A DNA stretch of 10,715 nucleotides, from assembly GCA_020350085.1 (NCBI GenBank), contig CP070706.1, positions 2,276,146-2,286,860 of the forward strand, given 5' to 3'. Within the stretch, counting starts at the first letter, position 1, and each line of letters begins with the position of its first letter. The notes below the pieces were generated by a model, which searched no databases, was not told where the DNA came from, and worked only from the letters and a program-made list of their open reading frames with translations. This document shows, one piece after another, positions 1-8,203 of this stretch. The position numbers and the translations under genes were made by a program. This stretch comes from Acidobacteriota bacterium (GTDB lineage: Bacteria; Acidobacteriota; Polarisedimenticolia; J045).

Positions 1-3000
1 GGCAACAGCCTTCCAGGAGACGACCCCCTCACTCTCTCGCAGCTCGAGACGTTCGCGAGAGACTTTCTGGATCGACACCAGGCACTGCTCGGCGAGTGGT
101 CCGGGAAGATCGAGCTGGATGAGCAAGCGTCGGGTCGGCGGCGAAACGGCGTTTGGCAACTCGTTTTCCGCCAGACCGTCGACGGCGTTCGGGTCGAGAA
201 CGCTCGATTCGATTTTCACGTCAACGGCGGGAATCTCGTCGCCTTCGGTACTTCGCGCTGGGGTAGATTGACCACGGATGGACGGCCTGGCATCTCCCAC
301 GAGCAGGCGCGGGCACGCATCGAGGCCTACATCGGCTACGACGGTTCTGTCGAGCACGTCGAGGAGTCCCCACCAGAGCTGACGCTGTTGGCGGTCGATC
401 CGCGACGCGGCGACTCTCCCGAAGCATGGAACGGCTCGCGCGGCGAGGGAATCGCGCACACGCTCGTTTGGCGCCTCTCCTTCCGCGTGCCCGGAGAGAT
501 CGCCCTCTGGACCGGAGAAGTCGATGCTCACACCGGCGAGATCGTGGCTTTCTACGACGCGGCGCACTACGCATCGGTGCGGGGCGGAGTATTTCCGATC
601 TCGGCCGACGGCGATTGCGCGGGCGGAGGCTGCGATTTCCCGCTTCCTCTGCCGTTCGCGGATTACACCGAAGATGGCCAGAGCGAGCTGACGACGGACG
701 ATTTCGGCGCCTTTCAGTGCGTCAATTCCGGCTCGAGTTTCGAGACCAACCTGAGCGGGCCTTACGTCAACATCGACGAGACGTGCGGACCTGTCTCTGA
801 AGTGGGCATCTGCAGTGATCCGCTCGATCTTGGGCTCAAAGCGGGAGAAAACTGTGAAGTCGCTCCGGGCCGCTCCGCAGGCAACACGGCGGCGGCGCGA
901 ACCGCGTTCTATCAGGTCAACCGTGCCGCCCAGGCCGCACGCGCTTACCTTCCCGAAAACTCGTGGCTCAACTCCCCGGTGACGACGAACACCAACGTCA
1001 ACAACACCTGTAATGCGTCATGGGGCGGCGAGATCAACATGTTCCGGGCCGGAAACGGTTGCGGTAACACCGGCGAGAACCAGGGCGTGCTCGTTCACGA
1101 GTGGGGCCATGGATTCGACCAGAACGACGGCGGCGGATACGACAATACATCTGAAGCGTACGCCGACGTCGTCTCGATCTTTTGGTCGCGAGATGGCTGC
1201 ATCGGCCCGGGTTTCTTCGTCGACGGGCGCACGTGCAGCGGCTACGGCGACACTTGTCAGAGCTGCACGGGCGTACGCGATCACGACTACGCGCGCCGCC
1301 AGTCGGGCAGCCCGGCGACGCCGGCAGTCTTCGTCGATCCGCGCTGCGGCAGCGGCGGGGGACCGTGCGGCCGCGAAACCCACTGCGAGGCGTACCCGAT
1401 CGGCGAGGCGATCTTCGATCTGGCGGTCAACGATCTGCCCGCGATGGGACTCGATCCCGCCACGGCTTGGCAACACGCGGAGAAGCTTTGGTACGAGACG
1501 CGTACCGGTTCCGGGGGCGAGATCTACACCTGCTCGCTGCCGAACTCGGACAGCTGTAGCTCGTCGTCGTGGTACCAGCAGATGCGTGTGGCCGACGACG
1601 ATGACGGGAATCTTGACAACGGGACGCCACACGCGGCGGCATTGTTTGCCGCCTTCGACCGGCACGGAATTGCCTGTGGCGCTGCCGAGGATCCGACGAA
1701 TCAGAACTCCAGCAACTGTCCGGAGCTGTCGGCTCCTGTGCTCAGCGCGACCGCCGTCGGCACGGGAGTCGAGCTGAACTGGGCGGAAATCGCGAACGCT
1801 GCGTCGTATACGGTGCTGAGGGGCGATCTCGGCTGCGATCGGCAGCAGGTCATCATCGGTAGTGCCGAGGCTCCGGCAACGAGCTTCTTCGACGACTCCG
1901 TCGACGAGGATTTCATCGCTTACTACCGCGTGCGGCCGAACGCGGCCAACGCTGCCTGCAGCGGAGCCGTGTCGAACTGCGTCGCCATTCCCGAGTCGGC
2001 CAAGCTGGCCAACACGAAGCACCGGATCGTCGATACGGGCGCGCTCGGCAACGCCAGCGGACGGCTCGACCCGGGCGAGACGATTCAGCTTCCGGCTTCG
2101 CTGTACAACTACGGTGTTGCCGATGCGACGCTCGTGAGCGGGAGCCTGCGGCCACTCCAGCCCGATATGGTGCGGATCCTGGACGATGCAGCGGTCTGGC
2201 CCGATCTTCCCCAGAGCCAAGAGCAAGAGTCGCTCGATCCGCACTTTGAGCTTACCGTGCTGCCCGCGGCCCAGTGCGGCCAGACGATCTCGGTCGAGCT
2301 CGATTACGGGGCCCAGGACGTTCCCGTCAACACGAGCCCGATCGATCTCAGCATGGGCGTGTTCGATCGCGATTACCTCAACGACCAGGACGAGTCGATC
2401 CCGCACGTGACCGAGGAGCCCGTGATCTCGACGATGGTCGTCGACGACATACGGACGATCACCGAACTCGACGTATCGATCAGCATCAGCATCTTCCGTT
2501 CCACGGATCTCGTCGTCGACCTGACGTCTCCCTCAGGCACCACGGTTCGGCTGAAGAACCAGACGAGTGGCGGTACGAATACCCGCTACGATCGAGACAG
2601 GCAGCCGGACGGGCCCGGAACGATGGACGACTTCGTGGGCGAGCCGCTCGAGGGGACGTGGACCCTCGCGGTTTCGGACGTGGTTGGCGGGCCGACGCCG
2701 AACCCGGGCACGCTGCGCAGCTGGACGTTGCACGCCACCGTCGATCTGCCGTTCGAATGCACGGCGTTCGAGTGCGGTGAGCCGGTGCCGAGCGCGGTGC
2801 CGGGGCTGCTCGTCTTGAGCAAGGCGGGCGAGGATCTACAGCTCGACTGGGATCAGACGCCCGGCGCGTCCGGCTACCACGTGCTGGCCGACGAAGCGCC
2901 GACACTCAGCGGGCCGGATCTAGCCGGACGAACCGAAGCTGCCACCGAGTTGACCCTGCCGGGGGAGGCTGTAGGCCCGCCCGGCGTGACGTTTTACGAC

Positions 3001-3039
3001 GTCCGTGCGGTCAACTCCTGCAATTGGGAAGGTCCGTAG
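1..3039 (+). CDS. Secreted modular zinc metalloprotease (gluzincin, M36/M4-like) with FTP/PepSY propeptide and P-domain, 5' partial
   Basis: The reading frame is open from base 1 to the TAG at 3037-3039 (1012 visible codons), so the start and signal peptide lie before the window. Window codons 51-88 resemble an FTP propeptide (QTVDGVRVENARFDFHV, GGNLVAFG), and codons 98-186 a PepSY-like inhibitory propeptide. The catalytic core has HEWGH at codons 366-370 (zinc ligands H366 and H370, general base E367) and a likely third ligand, E385, in SEAYADV. A Cys-rich stretch and an Asp-rich DDDDGNLDNGTPH motif (nt 1597-1632) follow. Then come an Fn3-like module (about codons 573-662), a beta-rich linker domain (671-770), a P-domain like that of proprotein convertases (about 785-917; DLTSPSGT, LEGTWTL, SWTL) and a second Fn3-like module to the end. 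It is probably a zymogen exported to degrade extracellular protein. The peptidase class is secure; the exact family (M36 or a related group) is inferred. The gene ends 234 nt before the next gene and shows no operon link. Confidence 0.88.
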   Translation, partial: GNSLPGDDPLTLSQLETFARDFLDRHQALLGEWSGKIELDEQASGRRRNGVWQLVFRQTVDGVRVENARFDFHVNGGNLVAFGTSRWGRLTTDGRPGISHEQARARIEAYIGYDGSVEHVEESPPELTLLAVDPRRGDSPEAWNGSRGEGIAHTLVWRLSFRVPGEIALWTGEVDAHTGEIVAFYDAAHYASVRGGVFPISADGDCAGGGCDFPLPLPFADYTEDGQSELTTDDFGAFQCVNSGSSFETNLSGPYVNIDETCGPVSEVGICSDPLDLGLKAGENCEVAPGRSAGNTAAARTAFYQVNRAAQAARAYLPENSWLNSPVTTNTNVNNTCNASWGGEINMFRAGNGCGNTGENQGVLVHEWGHGFDQNDGGGYDNTSEAYADVVSIFWSRDGCIGPGFFVDGRTCSGYGDTCQSCTGVRDHDYARRQSGSPATPAVFVDPRCGSGGGPCGRETHCEAYPIGEAIFDLAVNDLPAMGLDPATAWQHAEKLWYETRTGSGGEIYTCSLPNSDSCSSSSWYQQMRVADDDDGNLDNGTPHAAALFAAFDRHGIACGAAEDPTNQNSSNCPELSAPVLSATAVGTGVELNWAEIANAASYTVLRGDLGCDRQQVIIGSAEAPATSFFDDSVDEDFIAYYRVRPNAANAACSGAVSNCVAIPESAKLANTKHRIVDTGALGNASGRLDPGETIQLPASLYNYGVADATLVSGSLRPLQPDMVRILDDAAVWPDLPQSQEQESLDPHFELTVLPAAQCGQTISVELDYGAQDVPVNTSPIDLSMGVFDRDYLNDQDESIPHVTEEPVISTMVVDDIRTITELDVSISISIFRSTDLVVDLTSPSGTTVRLKNQTSGGTNTRYDRDRQPDGPGTMDDFVGEPLEGTWTLAVSDVVGGPTPNPGTLRSWTLHATVDLPFECTAFECGEPVPSAVPGLLVLSKAGEDLQLDWDQTPGASGYHVLADEAPTLSGPDLAGRTEAATELTLPGEAVGPPGVTFYDVRAVNSCNWEGP

Positions 3040-3073
3040 ACGCCCCGCTGCTGCGCCTTCTCGTCTGACCGAT

Positions 3074-3124
3074 CGCCGCGGTGGCCCGGGCTCGCCGGCC
3101 GGCCCGCCGCGGCGTACTTCTTTG
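3074..3124 (+). terminator. Weak GC-rich hairpin after the protease gene
   Basis: Perfect 8-nt arms CGCCGCGG (3074-3081) and CCGCGGCG (3107-3114) can pair, and the stem extends by about three pairs including one G-U. They lie 35 nt after the protease stop, and TACTTCTTTG follows. The 25-nt enclosed sequence is itself GC-rich and can fold. The T run is interrupted, so this is a poor intrinsic terminator by sequence alone and may only protect the 3' end. Confidence 0.3.
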
Positions 3125-3202
3125 CTCCCGGATGTGGCAGAATCTGATCTCTCCCACGCGTTGGGTCCCGCGGAGCGCTGCCAGTTGCCCCACAACCTGC
3201 AG

Positions 3203-3232
3203 CCAGGCCGGCAGCCCGGCGCTGGTCCTTTT
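3203..3232 (+). terminator. Terminator-like hairpin, possible attenuator upstream of the aminotransferase gene
   Basis: Arm CCAGGCCGG (3203-3211) pairs with CCGGCGCTGG (3216-3225). The result is nine base pairs with one bulged G (3221) and a 4-nt loop, followed directly by TCCTTTTC. That is the pattern of a Rho-independent terminator. It ends about 40 nt before the aminotransferase ATG. Its place could mean late termination of the protease transcript, or attenuation in the leader of the aminotransferase-PEPCK operon. A second small hairpin (CGGCC 3233-3237 with GGCCG 3245-3249) lies between it and the ribosome binding site. The hairpin is visible; its function is inferred. Confidence 0.45.
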
Positions 3233-3261
3233 CGGCCCTCGCGAGGCCGCGACAACGGGCC

Positions 3262-3268
3262 AGAGGAA
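3262..3268 (+). promoter_or_regulatory. Ribosome binding site of the aminotransferase gene
   Basis: The purine-rich AGAGGAA lies 5 nt before the ATG at 3274. It supports this start, and the protein begins at the family's usual N-terminal helix (SLSHIARSIGES), as in Thermus-type aspartate aminotransferase. Confidence 0.65.
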
Positions 3269-3273
3269 CGCTC

Positions 3274-4487
3274 ATGAGTCTCAGCCACATCGCTCGGTCC
3301 ATCGGTGAGTCCGTCACGTTGAAGCTCAACGAGACGGCGGCCATGCTGCGAGAAAAAGGTGACCCCGTGATTCACCTCGGAGGGGGAGAGCCCAAGTCCA
3401 AGGCGCCTCTCGAGGCGCTCGTGACGGCGGCCGGTAAGCTCAACAGTGGCGAGATCAGGTACACCCCGGCCGACGGCATTCCTGCACTCAAGAGGGCCAT
3501 CATTCGCTACACCGAGGAACACTACCAGCACTCCGTCGAGCCGGAGCATGTGATGGCCTCGGGCGGCGCCAAGCAGGCGATCATGGTCGCGCTGCAGGCG
3601 ATTCTCGACCCTCAAGAAGAGGTCATCTTTCCGGCCCCCTACTGGGTCAGCTATCCCGAGATGGCGCGGTTGTGCGGAGCCGTGCCGGTGCCCGTCTATG
3701 CCGAGGACGGCAGCTTCTGCCCCCGCATTCAAGATGTCGAGCAGAGGGTCGGCTCTTACACCAAGGCCGTGATCATCAACAGTCCCAACAACCCCAGCGG
3801 TGCCGTCTACCCCGAGCAGTTCATCGCCGACATCGTCTCGTTTTGTGAAAGACGAGATCTGTACTTGATCATGAATGACATCTACCACCGACTCATCTTC
3901 GATGGCCGACATCCGATCAACCCATACGAGTATGCCATTGACAAGAGTGAGAACTCTAAGCTGATCGTGGTCAACGGCGTATCGAAGCAGTACGCGATGA
4001 CGGGCTTTCGCATCGGCTGGGCCGTTGCCAACAAGAAACTGATCGAGGTGATGACCAACATTCAGAGCCATCAGACCTCTGGACCTTCGGCGCTGCTGCA
4101 GTGGGCTGCTGTCGGTGCGCTCGAGGGTATCCAGTCGGGCGTCGATAGTCTGCGTGTGACGCTGGAAAACAATCGCAACGTCCTGTTCGACCGCATGGCC
4201 TCCTTCGAAGGCATTAAGGTAACGAAACCTGGTGGGACCTTCTACTGTTTCGCCGACTTCAGCAACTACGACAGGGACTCGACGCGGCTCGCTCACTTCT
4301 TACTGGAGAAAGTGCAAGTCGTCACCGTGCCGGGCATCGATTTCGGCATGGACGGCCACCTTCGCATCAGCTACTGCGGTTCAGTCAAGGATGTCACAGC
4401 GGGTATCGAGCGAATCAAGTGGGCCCTCGATCCCAACGCACCCAATGAACTCTATATCGGCGAGCGTAAGCTCGTGAGGGACTGGGC

Positions 4488-4491
<4 letters not shown>
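3274..4491 (+). CDS. Class I/II PLP-dependent aminotransferase, aspartate aminotransferase-like
   Basis: This 405-residue cytoplasmic enzyme has normal length for fold-type I aminotransferases and resembles Thermus-type aspartate aminotransferase throughout. Visible motifs are GGGEP near residue 32, substrate/PLP contacts in APYWVSYPEM (Y123, W124), NSPNNPSG (N173), the Schiff-base lysine K238 in NGVSKQYAMTGFRIGW, and the carboxylate-binding arginine R364 in HLRISY. The expected reaction is aspartate plus 2-oxoglutarate to oxaloacetate plus glutamate, though other amino acids are possible. One oddity: the motif usually read as S-D-E-I-Y is M-N-D-I-Y here (N201, D202, Y204), so the Asp that normally holds the PLP pyridine nitrogen is Asn. 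The stop overlaps the PEPCK start as ATGA, implying translational coupling. No convincing -35/-10 promoter was found upstream. Family assignment is strong; substrate is inferred from similarity and from the PEPCK neighbour. Confidence 0.92.
4476..4481 (+). promoter_or_regulatory. Ribosome binding site of pckA inside the aminotransferase 3' end
   Basis: GAGGGA lies 6 nt before the ATG at 4488, inside the last codons of the aminotransferase gene. Together with the ATGA stop/start overlap it supports coupled translation of both genes. Confidence 0.55.
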
Positions 4492-6131
<1,640 letters not shown>

Positions 6132-6141
6132 CGGTTCGCGC

Positions 6142-6269
6142 CTGTGGCGACAACGCTCGCCCGATCAGAACGCCCGTGGCGACAGGGCCTGACCTGTCAG
6201 ACGCGCGCGCAGCGCGAGCCGTATCCGGCGCTGTGCGCCGGTCTGACAACGCAAGCGTTGTCGCTACAG
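6142..6269. repeat. 128-bp palindromic element with 16-nt terminal inverted repeats (REP/MITE-like candidate)
   Basis: Outer arms CTGTGGCGACAACGCT (6142-6157) and AGCGTTGTCGCTACAG (6254-6269) pair over 16 positions with one G-T wobble. Inside, TGTCAGAC (6195-6202) pairs with GTCTGACA (6241-6248), enclosing an 11-bp stem (6205-6215 with 6228-6238, one wobble) and a 12-nt loop. Alternative local hairpins are CCGGCGC-TGT-GCGCCGG (6225-6241) and GACAACGC-AA-GCGTTGTC (6245-6262). TGGCGACA occurs directly repeated at 6145-6152 and 6177-6184. The element fills nearly the whole 146-bp gap between convergent stop codons, 10 nt from one and 8 nt from the other. It has no coding capacity, and I see no target-site duplication. 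It could be a non-autonomous mobile repeat, a bidirectional terminator, or both. The inverted repeats are read directly; mobility is inferred. Confidence 0.7.
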
Positions 6270-6277
6270 AGAGAATG

Positions 6278-8203
6278 TCACTCGAACAACAACCGCCGTC
6301 CCCGCTCGTGAGAGTCGGCAAGCAGCAGCGCTCTGAGCTCGTCCCATCGCTCGGGCGGGTATGTTTTCCGCGACAGGAACAACCGCTGTTTGAGGGTGAT
6401 CTTGCCCTCCGCCTCGCTGGCGTCGCTCGTGAACTCGCCGGCCCAATTCTCGAGCGCACGTGGCACGGGAATGTGGACGGGCTTCAAATCTCCAAAATCG
6501 AGATGAAGCTCGACGATCTGTTCGGTCATCGACGGCAGGTAGGCAGCTGAGCCTCGCTGCTGCTCGTACATCCTGACGGCAGAGTCCTCGAACAAGGATG
6601 AAACGGCGCCGGGGTCGCGGAACTCGAGAGCGATACGCTGCCGATCTTCGGGCTCTTCGATCGTGATCTCGACGCCGAATCCGGCCACCACACGCAACGG
6701 GGTGAAAGCGGCGAGATTGTACTCCAGCAGCTTGGCACCCTCGAACACGGCGTCCACGAACCGCTCCAGATACTCCCGCGATTCGCTGTCGAGCCCGACC
6801 ATGTGCTCAAACGGGCAAAGCACGCCCGTCGCCGTCATCACGCCGGTACCGACCCACTTCTTCTGCTCCTCGTCCAGGCTCAGATCGAACCGCAACTCGA
6901 GCCGATCAGAGTCGTCGACCTCCCCGCTCGATCCGATGACTGGTGAGTCTCCCTGCCCGAGCGACCAGACGGGACGGCCGACGAACGCGGCGGGGCCAAA
7001 CAGCAACTCGGCAGCTGCTGGGTCGAAGCCTGCTTTCCAGTACTCACCCTCGATTCTCAGCACAGGCCCCTCCGCCCAGTGCAGAGACGGTACTCCGGCA
7101 ACCGGTGCTGCGTGACGTGGTCCCCACGTGGCAAGCTCCACGTCGAATCCCATCTCGCGGAAAAGCGCTGCCGCCAGCACCGCTCGATCGATCCGATCCG
7201 CGTAGGCGCTAGCCCAAGTTCTGGCTGCCGCGCGGGGCGAGGGCCACCAACCGATTTCGTGGTCGATCAACCGCGTCGATTCTGCGACGAACTCCGCGAT
7301 CAGTCGGGCCTTTTCTGCCTCGGTGCGCGCCTCTTCGACATGTTCGGTGATCCTCTCGCGCAGCGGCTCGTCGACGCTCGCTGAAGCATTGAAGCGGTCT
7401 TCGAGGGCACGGCCGAGCGAGGGCCAGTCCTTCCACGTGCTCCACACCACGTGGGGCAGCTCACGAAGCGATCCACTCGTCGGTGGATCCGGGTGCGCGC
7501 CGACGGTCGTCATCTCGAACGTCAGCGTCTCGAGGTCCAAGTCTGCGACGCGTCCTCGCCGAGCCTCCGGAGTGTCGCCAAACACCTCATAATGCGGAAG
7601 CGACTGTTCGGGAAACTCGAGGACGAGTCGCGACACGACCGCTGGCTCCGCTCGGGAGAAGTTCCACACTCCTTCGATACCGGGTCGATAGGGCTTCGAG
7701 TCTTCGATCGTGTAGGCCGTCTCGACCACGCAGGGGAGCTCCACTCCGTCGTGCAACAGCATCATCTCACGCCGGTGGGCGTAGTCTGGCGCTCGATCGA
7801 GCGCGAAAGGTAGCGTCTCGACGCGTGCCGTCGGTCCGCTCTCGATCCAGCGCCGGTCAGCAGGACGCCAGGTACGTAGCGCCGTGACGACGAAGCGCTG
7901 GCGCGCACTGTCGTAGGGCACCCGCAGGTCGGCGTATCGCCTGACGGCGAGAGCCGTGTTGACGTAGACGATGCGGTGCACGGAACGCACGAGCCGGCCA
8001 TCGTGGGTCCACGACTCGCGGGTCTCGTCGAGCAGGAACACGGCGTCCTCGGCAGAAACATCGAACGACTCTCGGGCTCGTTTCAGCAGCGTGCCGATGT
8101 CGTGCTCAGCCGTGATCGAATCGGGCTCGGCAACCGATGCCGATGGGCCGGCTGCCGCGAGCAGAATGAACGTCGCGAGAAGGCGCATGATCTCGCTCTT
8201 CAT
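6278..8203 (-). CDS. Exported DUF3857-like protein with degenerate transglutaminase-like domain
   Basis: This 641-residue protein has a signal peptide (hydrophobic residues 7-19; plausible cleavage after ASVA, residue 25) and should act in the periplasm or outside the cell. Residues about 65-230 resemble the beta-rich DUF3857 domain, and about 280-400 a transglutaminase-like fold. Aligned by eye to its operon partner, the helix that should carry the nucleophile reads ADRIDRAVL (335-343), with Arg337 where Cys is expected. The His position is not conserved either (nearest H375), while the Asp-Pro pair remains (D394). It is therefore probably non-catalytic. The remaining C-terminal part, about 430-641, is beta-rich and unrecognised. 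The ATG overlaps the upstream stop by 4 nt and has a strong ribosome binding site. Function is unknown; a binding, scaffold or regulatory partner of the active homologue is a guess. Confidence 0.8.
   Translation of the reverse strand: MKSEIMRLLATFILLAAAGPSASVAEPDSITAEHDIGTLLKRARESFDVSAEDAVFLLDETRESWTHDGRLVRSVHRIVYVNTALAVRRYADLRVPYDSARQRFVVTALRTWRPADRRWIESGPTARVETLPFALDRAPDYAHRREMMLLHDGVELPCVVETAYTIEDSKPYRPGIEGVWNFSRAEPAVVSRLVLEFPEQSLPHYEVFGDTPEARRGRVADLDLETLTFEMTTVGAHPDPPTSGSLRELPHVVWSTWKDWPSLGRALEDRFNASASVDEPLRERITEHVEEARTEAEKARLIAEFVAESTRLIDHEIGWWPSPRAAARTWASAYADRIDRAVLAAALFREMGFDVELATWGPRHAAPVAGVPSLHWAEGPVLRIEGEYWKAGFDPAAAELLFGPAAFVGRPVWSLGQGDSPVIGSSGEVDDSDRLELRFDLSLDEEQKKWVGTGVMTATGVLCPFEHMVGLDSESREYLERFVDAVFEGAKLLEYNLAAFTPLRVVAGFGVEITIEEPEDRQRIALEFRDPGAVSSLFEDSAVRMYEQQRGSAAYLPSMTEQIVELHLDFGDLKPVHIPVPRALENWAGEFTSDASEAEGKITLKQRLFLSRKTYPPERWDELRALLLADSHERGRRLLFE

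Larger units (their letters stand above)
3040..3273. other. Intergenic leader region between the protease and aminotransferase genes
   Basis: This 234-bp gap lacks a convincing gene on either strand: candidate frames here are short, Arg/Pro/Gly-rich and without family motifs. It contains three hairpins (3074-3114, 3203-3225, 3233-3249). The promoter for the aminotransferase-PEPCK unit should lie here, but I cannot point to a credible -35/-10 pair. Confidence 0.6.

Noticed and set aside
268..270. TTG as the start of the protease gene
   Set aside because: The same frame continues upstream to base 1 with FTP-propeptide-like sequence, so the gene is partial at its 5' end and TTG is internal.
1018..2406. 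Long minus-strand open frame of 462 codons inside the protease gene
   Set aside because: It is antisense to a frame with clear zinc-protease and Fn3 motifs; its own product is Arg/Val-rich without recognisable motifs, as expected from GC-rich codon bias.
3122..3150. TTGCTC and TGATCT as a -35/-10 promoter for the aminotransferase gene
   Set aside because: The spacing is 17 nt but both hexamers match consensus poorly; in GC-rich DNA this is not enough to call a promoter.
2920..4296. Long minus-strand open frame of 458 codons across the protease end and the aminotransferase gene
   Set aside because: It crosses the gap and lies antisense to a conserved aminotransferase; there are no family motifs and no plausible ribosome binding site context.
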